From: Beroe forskalii
Lineage: Eukaryota; Ctenophora; Nuda; Beroida; Beroidae
DNA: 64,000 bases
Direction of reading: 5' to 3'
Assembly: GCA_011033025.1 (NCBI GenBank)
Contig: WFMF01000167.1
Coordinates: 1-64,000, forward strand
This document shows positions 20,940 through 33,589 of the stretch, piece after piece. The notes beneath the pieces are model-generated. The model did not search any database. It was not told where the DNA came from and was given only the letters and a program-made list of their open reading frames with translations. A program made the position numbers and the translations under genes. How positions within the stretch are numbered: position 1 is the stretch's first letter; the number at the start of each line of letters is the position of its first letter.

Positions 20940-21930
20940 AAATGATCAAAGGATCAGGTTTTAATTTATATCATAATGCTAGATCGTTTAAAAACAAGAT
21001 CTATGATACCCATTATTCAAATAGAAACATTGACTTTTCTTGCTTGAGTGAAACATGCTATTTCACAAATTGTCCTTCACATCCACTATTCAATCTTTTG
21101 GGTATGCAATCATCCACAAATCACAGGAATAACCAAGAGGTGGGGAACTGCTGTCATATACAAAGCTTGTTTTAAAGCCAAGAGTTGAAGCACAGTTCTT
21201 TTTCTGAATTCACTTCCTTTGAATGTACATGTGTTTCATTCAAACAACAGGTTCAAAATATTTTTTTTGCAGTCTTATATAGAACAGGAGCCTTGACCAA
21301 AAGTATTTTTCCAGGAATTTGAGACTCTTATCTAATTTTTGTTACAATTTGATGATGTGGTTTTGGCTGGTGATCTCAATATACATTTGAAAATAAGAAG
21401 GACAAGAAAGTCAAGGAGTACTTGACTTATTTGTGTCTTATGGTCTCAAACAACACATTAATCAACCCAACTCATAAAGTGGTGGAATTGATAAATTACT
21501 TACATTTCACTTGATAGGAAAATGTTATTTCAGTACAGGAGGTAGATTCAAAGGACACTTTTGGATCAGACCACTTTCCAATTTACTGTAACATAACGAT
21601 GACTCTAGTTTAAAATTTTTTAAAAACTGACATAGAAAATTTCCTCGGGATCAAGGTGCTTTTACTAAGACCTTAATCATGTTTTGTCAGAATTTGAACT
21701 GTTTGGGAGCTTTGGGCTCTACAAAAGTTGAAATCCAACCTTGGCATTGTCACTGATAACCATGCACCTATTCAAACAAAAAAATATAGCAGTCATGGAT
21801 AATGCACCTTGGTTTGACAAAGAGTACAGAACCTGAGATCCAAAAGGAGATATGCTGAAAAAATATGGAAAAAGCATGATAGACTTTCTGACTATATAAA
21901 AATTACAAGGAACTTTGGTAAAAAGTTCAC
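20940..21930 (+). pseudogene. Decayed LINE endonuclease domain
   Basis: Fragments in shifting frames follow an apurinic endonuclease of non-LTR elements: HNARSFKNKI near 20970, DFSCLSET near 21030, LAGDLNIHLK near 21365, GSDHFPIYC near 21565 and then PWFDKEYR and RSKRRYAEKIWKKH near 21810-21880. Frameshifts occur every 50-150 bp; some may be sequencing errors in this stretch. It is not part of LINE copy 2, whose own endonuclease is at 26.6-27.25 kb. Confidence 0.75.
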
Positions 21931-21942
21931 AAAAGTTGTGAT

Positions 21943-22225
21943 TTTTCCAATGGATCCATTGGATCCATCATGTCCAATGGACATGTTCAATGGATCCATT
22001 GGACATCCATTTGGGTCCCTTGAACATGATGTCCATCGGTAAAATGTTCAATGTGTTCAAAGGATCCAATGGATCCATTGGATCATTTTGATGTTCAATG
22101 GACATGTAATGGATCCCAAAGGATGTTCAATGGATCCATCTGAGTGATCCCAAAGGAACAATCACCAAACATGGTTTGGGAGATGGACATCAGACTGGTA
22201 TTTTTTTTCATTGGATCCATTGTGT
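21943..22225. repeat. GGATCC-rich minisatellite, left locus
   Basis: Irregular repeats of CCATTGGATCC, ATGTCCAATGG and GTTCAATGGATCC. The same motif family, but much more regular, forms the array at 33303-33580. Confidence 0.75.
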
Positions 22226-24150
22226 TTTAAACTTAACAACACTACTAATCAAAATTTGAGGTATGTGCAATGACAAACGGTGAGACAATGACACAAGAGC
22301 TCACAAAACCTTGAAAACAACCGCCTCACCTCACCCTCCACCCTACTTCACCCTCACTTCCCACCCTACTTCCCATCCTCGCCCCCATCCTCCACCATCT
22401 TTGCCAGGGGTCTTGGCAGCCCTAGTGCTTGTGGGAAGATCCCTCCCCTAAGTGGGAACTCCTGAGGTAACCTTGATTTACGAAATAGTAATTGGCGGAG
22501 TAATTGAAGTACAGTGGTCCAGAACTTTTATCTGAAGTAACTTAGGATCTACATTACTCGGACAGTATTGAAGAAGTTTTTATAGTATTTCTCAGGGACA
22601 ATAATGGTGAATGCCATTGTCAAGTCAAAAACAGAGATACATCTCATAGTATCTCTAACCAAGACATTTAACATTTACCCCTTTAGTGTGCTTCAAAAGA
22701 CCTCTGATATTATTGAGGAGTATAAAGAAAAGATAAATGCAACTAAAGAAGTTGAGGAAAGCAACAGATAGTACAGAAACAGAGCAACTCATCAGGTTTT
22801 ACTTTGATAGCTCAAATTTAATCCTCGTATGTCTAGACAATAATTTGTCTCCCTACTGCTCACTTGATTGTTGCCTTTAATTGTCACAACAAGTGAAGTG
22901 TCTCAAAAGTGCCATCACATTTCGAGACTCAAATCAAATTTGCTCATCCAAATTTCAGCTATCAATGATGTTGATAATTACCTGCTTGTACCATGGCAGT
23001 GCTACAACATACAGCTTTTGAATGTTGCTATTGCAATGTTTGAGGAGCATATCTTCAACTCCAAGTTCTGAGGCAGGAAATTCACCACCATCCTACCAAA
23101 CCTCTATGCATGAAGCTTCTAAAAAACTTTCCAAGAAATCTCAAGTAGAGAAAAAGGAGGTTAAATTTGAGGATATGATGTTCATTTTAAGGACTAATAT
23201 TTTGAATGTACACTATTCTTATCAGCAGAAAATTTTCTATTTATATACATGGGCAAAAAGCTCCAACCCTCCAGGGATTAGTTTTGATAAATTATGTGTA
23301 ATGGATGGTGAATTGCCTGAAAACTCACCATAATAGAGATGTACAGGCTAATAACTCAAGATTTCAGTGATAATGCACTGAACAAAGAAAAGTCAAACTG
23401 GCATTACAAATGGAGTCAATAAACAGTGTTAGTAAAAACCTGAATAGTATTATTGCTTACTTTGATCTAGAACTACCCTTTGCACTAAAAAGAGAAATAT
23501 AAAATTGCCCGAAGCAAGTTTTACATCTAGCCACTACCAGCAACAACTTCTACTGACCCTCTGAATGAAAAAAACATAATGTTTTGATGCCCAATCAAAT
23601 TTCATCTGTATGCTTGTTGAGGTTTCTGAACAAGAATATGAAGTTTGTATTACAAATAAGCAAAAGAACTCTATGCTGTAAACATTCATTCAATGCTTAG
23701 CTTTGAAGATAGGAAGAAGATTTTGTTCCAGTCATATCTAAGCAAAAAGAACCACATACTGGGATTACCTGGTCTGCCCTCACGCAGTCACAAATGATAT
23801 CAATTGCTAAAGATAAATGCCCCAATCTAAACCTAAGCAAAGTCTCTGTAACCAAACATTCCAGGCTATTTATCTGCTATAATCAAAAAGTCCAGTGAAT
23901 ATAAAAATCACTTCAAAATGCATCCTCTTCGAATCTAACTCACTTTTGGCTTTTCCATAGATGACCCATTAGAATTTTGTGATTGAGAGTCACAGAAGAC
24001 ATTGAAGAAAAAAAGAAGATGATATCCTCATATAAACCATCTTCAACTCAAAAAAGAGTAACAAGAGAAACACTACTCCCAACAAGAAAGAAGATAAGAC
24101 TTGCTCAAAAGTAAATTCAACTATTCCAGCAAATGAAGTAGTTGCTGCAA
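22226..24150. other. No intact gene; possible 5' region of LINE copy 2
   Basis: CCACCCTACTTCACCC-type simple repeats fill about 22320-22400. The rest is AT-rich with short broken frames, the longest about 100 aa (23022-23333), which I do not recognise. Because the same minisatellite lies at 22.2 kb and directly after the LINE tail at 33.3 kb, this stretch could be the 5' UTR and early ORF1 of LINE copy 2, but no sequence landmark proves it. Confidence 0.35.
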
Positions 24151-24154
24151 TACA

Positions 24155-26604
24155 GTGAGAATCGGATCTGAAACTGAGAAAGATGAAACCATAATGGATC
24201 AAAATAATACTCTACCAAGACTTTTCAATGAAGAACGAAGGTTAGAAGCAATGAACCTGAAATATCAAAAAGTTTCCATAATAATTTCAGATGAGGACTG
24301 TCTAGCAGTAAATGGCAATATAGTAGAACAGGAGGAGAAATCAGACATACTACATAATATCAATGAACCAGTCAAATCAACATCCACAGATAATGAACAA
24401 CATCAAGAAACTGGTGTTAATGAAGTTTATGTAGCTGTCAGTAGTGCTGTTATAACCAAAGATGAAGTTACCAATAACTTGAGTCAAATTGAAGACTTGA
24501 ACGAACAAGAGATATTGAACCCAAAGAACCGTCTGGACAAGGGTATCAGAATATGAAATTGAAAGCAGAGACTCATGATAGCAAAAGCAGTGAGACAGAT
24601 AACAGGACTAGTGACTACACTAAGCAACAATGAAGAATGTTCTATTCATGAAGGACAAGGTGACATATCAACAGGCAATGGTGCACTAGAGAACAACCCA
24701 CTCATAGCATTGGAACTATAGAAATATCTCTCCTTACTAATACAGAGATGATCATGAAATCTTTCCAAATACAACCAACAATTCCATAATGCTAGGTCAA
24801 ACCAGCCACACTCCAAACCACTAGGCTCTTCAACACCCTTCAAAATATGACAATCCACAAAACATTTTGATGAAAATGTTTCAGTGTCTTCAGAAAACTA
24901 CTGCTCAACATGCAAACTTCATCTTCTGAGAAATCACCCAATGCTTTGTCTGCAGTATTACTGTCCACCAAACATGCTACATACAAAAGAAACTGGAAAA
25001 GCCATTCCCCTTCATACTACTAATTGTTTCTGATAAATTAGTCAACCATAAGTGGTTCTGCAATGAGTGTGTTGACTATCTCTTGGTGCACTCATCCAGA
25101 AATGGCAAATCTCTAAATACAGAGTCTATCCCACAAGACCACACTGGAGCCCAGACCCAAGACAAACCACACCTACTCAGCAGCTCATCAATTGATCTTA
25201 TGCATTCTGAAAGAACCACCAATTCTAACCAAAACTCAGATTCCAAAACTGACGTCAATTCTGTAGAATTGGAAAAGCATGAAGAGGACAGGAATGACAA
25301 AGATCTGGTAATTTATGATAGCCAGGCTACAGTCTCCGTGACTAAAACATTATTGAAACCTGCTGAACATATCATTCCACTAATCAATGAAATAACCAAA
25401 ACTACAGAAGCCTCTGCTAAGAAAATCTGTTGCTTAGAACAACAGAACAAAGCTCTCCAGGAAAATGTTGCCAAAATAACAAAACAACTAACCAACAACT
25501 TGCAAATGTTTGACAGACAGATGTCCAAAATTGAAAAAGCCCTAAATTCAGAAAAGAATCAGAGCCCAAATCAACATGAAATGGGATTGGTTAATGATAT
25601 GAACTGCACTTTGAAGGAAGCCAGTAGAATGATAACAGATAACAACGTCCTTTTGCTAAACATCGAAGCAACCACAACAGGACTAACAGATAACATAGAG
25701 GCACTCAAGCCACAAAATAACCACTCTTCCAAATTGGGGACAACCAACATGCTTTACAGTGACTTAGTAAGATCAAAAACCTATGAGGGATCAACAGTAA
25801 GATACCAACCAATAAAAACAAATGTAGATCCAAAAAATACTATCATAATAACTAAGGACATTGACAGGAGCATGGTTCATAACAGCAGCAGTATCCGCTC
25901 TAACTTCAATAAACACTTTAAAGATACTGCAATAAAGACTGCATTTCTATCAAAAGGAGGATCAGTATTCATTGAGCTTGAATCAGAAGAAACTGCAAGA
26001 CATGTTACTACAAACTGGAAAAAGCTTTCTTCACCTCTCCTAACAAGCCTGAAAATATGACAAAATGTGATATTAAACGAACTGAATAAATCTATATTAG
26101 TTAAGGATGTCCCAACCGAAATCTCAGTCAGTGAGATCGAAAATGCGTTGCCAGAGGGGGTCAGTAACACTGACATTAAAACTACACGATTTGTGAAGAG
26201 AGATGGAACACGCTTAACTATAACTGTTAAGATAGATCTCAAAGACTCCAAGGATGTTGATATCTGTATAAGTCAAGGAATCATGCTAAATAACAGAAAA
26301 CTGAACAGAATAGAGAAGTTCAAACCACGACAGAGAGTGATACAATGCTACAATTGCTTTAAATTTGGTCATGTAGCAAAACTCTGTAGCCAAGGACACC
26401 CAACATGCCAAATGTGTGCTGAGAGCCACAGTCCAGACGAGTGCCACATGCAAACTACAAAGTGCTCCAACTGCAACTCAAATCAACACTATGCAACAAG
26501 TCGTGACTGCAGTACTTACAAAAGATCAAAGAAGCTCTCCTGGCAAGGAGAACATCATAAGTGCAATAAAAATAGCTTGCCCAACATACTTCCACGTTTC
26601 ATGA
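24155..26604 (+). pseudogene. LINE copy 2 ORF1 (PHD-like, coiled coil, CCHC x3), broken
   Basis: Nucleic-acid-binding ORF1 protein. Segments: 24176-24556; a broken part with a C4HC3 pattern (CSTC at 24902, CFVC at 24942, HQTC at 24966, WFCNEC at 25053) that fits a PHD finger with one frameshift; 25083-26060 with heptad-like Leu/Ile spacing around EQQNKALQENVAKITKQL; an in-frame TGA at 26058; then 26067 on, with LVKDVPTEIS (RRM-like) and knuckles CYNCFKFGHVAKLC, CQMCAESHSPDEC and CSNCNSNQHYATSRDC. After the third knuckle the likely frame shifts by one and ends IACPTYFHVS at TGA 26602-26604, overlapping the ORF2 ATG. Confidence 0.8.
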
Positions 26605-29600
26605 ATATTGCACAAATAAATATTTCTAAAATGTCATCACATTCAGAAATTGCTCTCAACAAATTTGTCCATGATAATGACCTATCAGGTGTAGCCATTC
26701 AAGAATCAGGAACCTGGATTCCTACTCCTAACCTCTTCACAGAAATGAAGATATTTCAAAATGACATGTCATGTACCCCTTCATCATTAAAAGGAGTAGC
26801 ATTGGTGCTTAACCAAAACCTCCTGCCGGAAAAAATAGACACACTAGAAGACCAATCCCTTGATGCAGTTTGGTGCCAAATCAAACTTAAGGGCAAAAGA
26901 ATAATCATTGGGTCAGTCTATACAGCTCCAACATCCAATAAAACAGATGGACTGCTAAAGCTATTGAATCACATCAGGGCAGTCAGGGAATATAGAAAGA
27001 AATACCATTTGATTCTATCATAGTATATGGTGACTTCAATGCCAGAAATCAAGACTGGGGAGATCACACACTGAATGAAAGGGCAAACTAATGGCAAAAT
27101 TCTTAGAAGAGGAGGAACTATCAGTTTGTTCACCATTTGACCTGACATTTGTTTGTGAGGGGGGTGGGAGTGTCATTGATCTTGTATTAGCAGAAGGCCC
27201 AATATTGTCGAAATTAGGACCTCAATGGATTGACAAAGAAGTTGAGCTATTCTTAAGTAAAAGAATTGTTTAAGTAAAAGAATTGTTTTATTAATCTCCA
27301 TATTCAATCAATACAATCACACTCACACGCAAAAATACGAATGTAAACGCTAGGGAGCTACAGGATGTGGCCTGTGTAATGCAAGACAGGCAATTGACAG
27401 TATTCGACACAGTAGGTAGAAAGATCTTTGTCATGTATCATAATAATATGTATATCTCATAATGTAAAGTATCTATGTAATTGTAACAGTATTTTCCATT
27501 AAGTTCGAGATATAGTATACTTACGTTTCTCAAATCATAAGTTTATATGGTTGCTAGTAGTAGTCCTAGCATTGCAGCATTCGTTTTACCCAATAAGATG
27601 GGTTTGAGAAAAGCAAGTCAAAAAAACAAATGGTTCAACAAAAATCTTTAACCACTCTGCTTTCTAAGGCTCCCTTGTTGAACACGAGAGCATCAGTTAT
27701 GGTATATTGGACGAATTATCAACCAAATATACCGTTGCACAATGCACAGCTGGATAAAGCTTTTTGTCTACCTGATATTGACAGGTCACATGTGGCGAAT
27801 CAGGCTTTCCAAAATTGGTCAGATAATCTTGCTGTCTAAGGACATTAGCAAGCTAAGGGCGAACATTGACCAATTTTAATAGAGGAGTGACCATAAACGA
27901 GTAGAACAGAAGTTGTGGCTGGAGAAAGGACACAGTGGCGATTTGCTTCATTGTGCCCCTTGGGACCACCTGTCCCACTGGTCATGGTCACAAAATTTCA
28001 ACAAAAAAAGAGAGATACTTCAAGATAACTTAATTAGACGGCGTTCGGATATACATAATGTGATAAATGTATATCATTAATTGACAAGGGTTGCCTGATG
28101 ACCCATGTATGTTGAACTCTCATTAGAACATGAAAGTCGTCGACTTATAATATTTTGGTCTAAAGTTTGAATTTGACGTCAACTCTACAACACATTTCAT
28201 TAACATTCCAAAATAGTGGATGATAAAGTACGTTTTCATTAGCATAGAATATGCATGACAGTATATTAATATTATGCAAATTAAATAAAGATGAAATTAT
28301 GAAATTATTCACATGATTTACACCTTACCTATATAAAATTCCATCCGTTTGTCATGGTCGACCTGTTGAACCAGTTCACTTTTACAGTGATAATTTTGAA
28401 ATTTGGGTTCAAAAATGGCATTAACATTGGTCAGCTGCTTTGCAACAGAAGTTTCAGTTAGTAGATTCGACTTTAGAAAATTCAGTAAAGTTTTCGTTGC
28501 TCCAGGTATCCATGTCCTTAACCTGCCCTTCGAGGAGAGATCTCTTGAGTAAGCTTTTGATCAGGTTTTCGTCACTGTGTAGGCCACATTTTCCAACATC
28601 AAGAATTTTGATAAAGTTATTCCAGAGCCAGGGGGCTTTGTATGTGAAGTACTTTGAGGGATTGGGTGTAAGAAAGCGGTTTAGATTCCTTTTAGATAAA
28701 TTGACCATTTGATATAAGGATACAGGTTCTTTACAGTGTACTATTTTCAATTTCCATGATACACCTCAAACGGTATATATTTTGTACAGTCAATAGATTA
28801 TGCTTTTTGAATAACGGTTTAGAGGGTTCTCTAGAGTAAAATTCTTTATCAAGTTTCTGCATTCCATATTCTCGAGCTCGCACAATAAGTGCGAAACTTT
28901 TCAAGGAAAGCCTCCTTGTCCCCAAACATAATACGTAAACATTTCTTCTGTGTTCTAAAATTGAATCTAGATTACCTAGTGCAACTCCTCCCCAGACAGA
29001 AATTGCATAGCTTAAGTGAGATTCAAAGAGTGAGTGATAAATTTGCTTATGAAGTTTTACAGGAAGACAACTTACAATGCGATATAATCTACCACATGCA
29101 CTTTTTAGTCTCTTATTGAGCTCCAAAATGTGTGGTTTCCATGACAATTCGTTATCAATAGTAACACCTAAAAATTTCGTTTCGTTTACAGCTTTAATTA
29201 TCTTTCCTTTTATAGTAAGTTGGGATTTGTCTGATTCTACGTTAGTTATCTGTTTACTACGTGGTGAGAAGATCATATGGCAGCATTTCTTAGTATTAAT
29301 GTGAAGAAGATTTGATTCCATGTATTGGGAGATGTCATTCAGGACCTTATTAGCATTTGAGTAAGCTTCGTCAATAGTGAGGCCAGTCACAAATATGTTA
29401 GTGTCATCAGCAAACAGCACTAGTTTACAATCTTTATTTAAATTAGATATGTCATTGATATACAAAATAAAAAGCAGTGGACCAAGAACTGAACCTTGTG
29501 GTACACCAAACTTAACAGGAAGAACTTCAGATACTTCATTTAGTGCACTCACGAGCTGCTTTCGATTTTTTAGATAGCTCTCTATTAAGTTCAGTGCATT

Positions 29601-32537
29601 TCCCTTAATGCCATAGTTACTTAATTTGCATAATAGTATTTTGTGGTCTAGGGTATCAAATGCTTTACTAAGATCTATAAAAATTCCTAAAGTATGCATT
29701 TTTAATTTCTTTTGCTCTTCTATGTAAGCAACTGGTGCCCCAATACGTGGCCATCTCCCAATTATTCAAAGAATTCTGGTAAAAAGCCCAGAAAAACAAG
29801 TTTCCACGAAAGTTCCAAATTGGAAAGCAGCAAACTGGGAGGGGTGGTCACAGGAGATCGAAACTTCCCTCAGTTACCTTCAAAATGGTCAAATGAGTCA
29901 GATTGATAATGGAAAGCAATTATGGGATCAATTCCTTGGAATTATCCAAAAAGCTAATGAGTCATTCATCCCCTTAAAAACTATTTCTATTCACTCAAAA
30001 CCATTTTGGACTGATGCACTAACTATTATGGCCAAGGATCTCATCGCATCAAGGTCAGTGTATAACAAAAGATCCACTCCATACAATAAAGAAATCTTTG
30101 ACCAGAGTAAATTGAAACTCAAAGAAGAACTGACAAAACAAAAAAACGACTGGATAAAGAAAAGAACAGAATCTCTCAACATCAAAGATACGACACTATT
30201 CTGGAGAAAGTATAAAAGGATATTTGGTGCAAACCATGACAAGTACATTGGTAACTTGCTTGATGGAAAAAGTTTACTGACATCAGATAGTGAAAAAGAA
30301 CAGCTGTTACATAAGGCTTTCTTTACTGGTAACCATTTGAAAGGTCAACAAGTAAATCATTCCCATGATGAGGAAACCAACACCAATCATAAAGCCATCA
30401 TTGCAAATTTTCATAACAATAATTTACTGTCACACGCCTCGCCAATAAATGAACATATATCCTTGGAGGAAATTAAATCAGCTATCAAAAGACAGGAAAC
30501 TACTGACAAATCAATGGACCCAGATAGCCTACATCCATGCATATTAAAAAAGCTGGGGACAAATGCTCTTCAAGCACTACATCAAATGTTCAACTGGTCC
30601 TTTGAGACTGGTAATTGGATTTGGGACAAATCTAATGTACGATTTATAAGAAAAGCAGGCAAGCCAACATACTTAAAGCCAGGGTCCTACAGACCAATAA
30701 GCATCACCTCATACATAGGTAAAATTCTGGAGAGGATACTTGATAGCCGCCTTAGGCAATACATGTCAGTCACAGATGATGTAGAGGATGAGGACCAAGA
30801 AGGCTTTGCATGTGGTAAATCAACAACCAGATACCTATTCAGACTCCTGGCCAATTTGTCTGAGATAAAACGTCAAAAATTGAATGGCATTATACTCTTC
30901 ATAGACTTTGAAAAAGCCTTCGATTCGGTCTATATACCAGGGCTCATAGTCAAGCTTAGAAAAATTGGGGTATCAGGAAAAATGCTAAGACTGCTGAATA
31001 ATTACCTCAGCAATAGAAGGATTAGCCTGTCTGTCAACAAATTCACTGGCTTAGATCATCTTTGTGCACTATTTGGGCTGCCCCAAGGTTCAGCTCTTTC
31101 TCCAATCCTATTCCTCATATACATCACAGACATGAAAAAGGACATTCCACACTCCATTCAGTCCTGGATGAGCTGCTTTAAGTTTGCTGATGATGGCACT
31201 ATACTCATCTCACACACCAGTCTGGATGAATGCTATAAGCTAGCTCAATTGGTATGTGACCATCTCACGAAATGGTGTATAAAGAACAAATTGGTAATCA
31301 ATTGTGACAAAGACAAGACAGAAGCTATCATTCTCAAAACCAAATCGCCCTCGAATGAGAATAGAATCCCAGAGCTAAAAATCAACCAGAAAACCATAAA
31401 GTATGTCAAATCAACCAAAGTCCTAGGAGTCATTCTCGATGAAAACCTTAGTTTCAAGGAACATGCCAATCAAAAGCTTAAAGATTGCAACAAAAAATGG
31501 GGTTTGATTACAAAATCTACAAATAGAAACCATGGTCTAAATGTGAGAAGTCTGTCTTTGTTGCTCAAAGCCTTAATTCTTACCAAGCTCCATTATGCAT
31601 CCCCACTTTGGCTCTGGAACAACCTTGAAATATTCAAAAGTTTCTGGAACAAGATAATAATGAAGATTTCGGGGGCTACTCTAAACCCTAACAGAGACAT
31701 AGTAGAAATGAGTCTACAAATCCCACCCCTCAATATACAACTAGAAGTGTTGACAGTTAAGTTCCTATGTAAGGCAATGTCTGATAAAGACTTCGTAACC
31801 TCTACATTGGTGCAGGTTGATGGTTCCCTATATAAAGAGTTCTTTTCCCAACTCTTAGCTATCAAAAATATCTTTAATACCAAAGAGCAAAACATCAGAA
31901 ATCACATGATGGATATTGGAATGTCACAATATCAAACAGCCATAAGTCAGTAAACTTGATGGATTTTACTTCTTTAGAACATCCAGATATAATGTACAAG
32001 ACATGTGAAATCAATTCCTATCAGCAGAAAATCTGGCTAGAAGAAATATGTAGAAAATATAGTAACTTTGGGACAATTTCAGACATTAGTGCTACATGTC
32101 TTGACACAGCATTGTACCTCCTCAGAAGGGGTAAAACCATGGACAACAAAACACTCCTATTCAATCATTCCACCACAAAAAAGGAGGATAGCTATATGCT
32201 TGACTTTATTCATGGCAACTCCCTCCTCTTTGGCCACTCAAGAGCAGCAGTCACCAACGATCCAAGAGAAGACTCTTGTCCCTTTTGCAGCGAATCAAAA
32301 GACACAGCCTACCACCAATTATTGGAATGTAATGAACTTAAAGACTCAACCTTCCAACAACTTATAGAAATACTGGACCAGACCTCTGATAGAAATGCCA
32401 ATGATCACAGCAACTATGTCTCAAAAATCTTGATGCCAGATAACACTAAACTGCACCAAATGTTTATCAATAGAACCAAGTTCATCATGACACAGCACGA
32501 TTTTCTTGAAAAGACACCCTTGCTATCTGGATCCTGA
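26601..32537 (+). pseudogene. LINE copy 2 ORF2 (endonuclease, reverse transcriptase), split
   Basis: Starts at ATG 26601 (MNIAQINISK). Endonuclease landmarks: QINIS, IQESG, GSVYTAP, YGDFNARNQDWG (after a frameshift near 27020), GGGSVIDLVLA, then GAPIRGHLPII at 29740 beyond the inserted element. The RT frame 29729-31953 has FIDFEKAFDSV, GLPQGSALSPILF and the catalytic FKFADDGTI. A frameshift near 31950 leads into 31956-32537, which carries the C-terminal knuckle CPFC-x7-H-x4-C. The protein would nick target DNA and copy its RNA at the nick. Not functional as read because of at least two frameshifts and the 2.5-kb insertion. Confidence 0.9.
27253..29728 (-). mobile_element. Second, unrelated LINE inserted in minus orientation
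   Basis: It breaks the host LINE between codons for EVELF (27252) and TGAPIRG (29729). The minus-strand frame 29729-28731 encodes an RT fragment starting just before FIDLSKAFDTLDH, with FGVPQGSVLGPLLFILYIND and the catalytic LFADDTNIF, continuing to about 28451 in another frame (TYKAPWLWNNF). This is CR1/L2/Jockey-like but distinct from the host RT. The 5' end is cut inside RT. The 3' end at the left carries two copies of a 17-bp unit CAATTCTTTTACTTAAA (minus strand), which is a short tandem tail. The 1.2 kb between RT end and tail is noncoding. Confidence 0.85.
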
Positions 32538-32777
32538 CCGAAAATCCGATGAAGTAGTTATAAATTGCTAGATTGCCACCAATAGGCACATGATTTGAAA
32601 AGATATCAACAAATGTACATTGTCATCCCTAACCCTTTAACCTTAACCTGGGAGCTATAAGCTTTATTTACAAATTATCAAGATCCTTACATAATCTGAA
32701 GGCTGTTGGGAGACTGTGAAGAACTCAATAATAACTCCTTAGGATTGACAAAAGCTGTTAAAAAAAACTGCCACTGA

Positions 32778-32932
32778 AGACTTTCAAAGACTTTCAAAGA
32801 CTTTCAAAGACTTTCAAAGACTCTCAAAGACTTTCAAAGACTTTCAAGACTTTCAAAGACTTTCAAAGACTTTCAGAGACTTTCAAAGACTTTCAAGGAC
32901 TTTCAAAGACTTTCAAAGACTTTCAAAGACAG
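32778..32932 (+). repeat. 10-bp GACTTTCAAA microsatellite
   Basis: About 15 units in the 3' UTR of LINE copy 2, with occasional 9-bp or substituted units. Homologous to the shorter array at 14076-14205. Confidence 0.88.
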
Positions 32933-33302
32933 GATGTTAAAATATGATCATGGACTCTTAAAGTTAAGAGCGACTTTGCCATCATTACTTTAGAACTGCT
33001 TAACGCATGATTGCTATCCTAGTGTAAAATATATTTATATTTTGGTATTGAACTAAATTTTGGTATTTATTAAATTTTGGTAATGCATAGTGACCAGAGT
33101 CGGGCACCTCTGTATAAACTGCGTCCTGCGAAATGATTTATGTCTACTTTCAAGGACTTAACTAGTTTATCAAGTTATTGATTCAGTGATCTGAAATTAA
33201 TAGAATTATCGGAAGTGTATATTATGCCTACGTGAAGAGGTATGATAGTATGTATATGCTTATATGTACTATTGTTAGATTTAATAATAATAATAATAAT
33301 AT

Positions 33303-33580
33303 GTCCATTGGATCCAATGGATCCATTGTGTCCATTGAACACCATTGGACATGTCCATTGGATCCATTGGATCCACTGCACATTATGTCCATTGGATCCA
33401 TTGCGTCCACTGGATCCAATGGATCCATTAGACATTGTGTCTAGTGGATCCATTGTGTCCATTGGATCCATTGGATCCATTGTGTCCATTGGATCCATTG
33501 TGTCCATTGGATCCATTGTGTCCATTGGATCCATTGTGTCCATTGGATCTATTGTGTCCATTGGATCCATTGGACATGTT
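33303..33580. repeat. 18-bp GGATCC minisatellite directly after LINE tail
   Basis: TCCATTGGATCCATTGTG is repeated with few changes, starting at the first base after the (AAT)n tail. All frames are open across it, giving artificial Met-Asp-Pro or Ser-Ile-Gly repeats. The related, more decayed locus is at 21943-22225. Confidence 0.9.
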
Positions 33581-33589
33581 ATTTATGAT

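Larger units (their letters stand above)
19480..22225. other. Repeat-rich, homopolymer-inflated stretch
   Basis: Runs such as TTTTTT, GGGGG, AAAAAAAA and CCCC are unusually frequent and repeats found elsewhere in clean form (13440-13690) appear here with inserted bases. This looks like poorly polished long-read consensus over a repeat. No intact gene is present. Recognisable content: the dispersed repeat mate (20065-20235), LINE endonuclease debris (20940-21930) and a minisatellite (21943-22225). Confidence 0.6.
24155..33302 (+). mobile_element. Jockey/I-type LINE copy 2, interrupted by another LINE
   Basis: In order: ORF1 remnants with PHD-like finger, coiled coil, RRM-like domain and three CCHC knuckles (24.2-26.6 kb); ORF2 endonuclease (26.6-27.25 kb); a foreign insertion (about 27253-29728); the endonuclease end, reverse transcriptase and C-terminal zinc knuckle (29.73-32.54 kb); a 3' UTR with a 10-bp microsatellite; and a (TAA)n tail at 33283-33302. 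A TAA-repeat tail rather than poly-A is typical of I-like elements; no RNase H domain was recognised, which is more like Jockey. The 5' end is not resolved and may reach 22.2 kb. Several stops and frameshifts make it inactive as read. Confidence 0.9.

Noticed and set aside
22868-23333. Two overlapping ORFs of 67 and 103 aa
   Set aside because: No recognisable motif and in decayed repeat DNA; not enough support for a gene.
28889-29577. Plus-strand ORFs within the inserted LINE
   Set aside because: Antisense to its reverse transcriptase frame.
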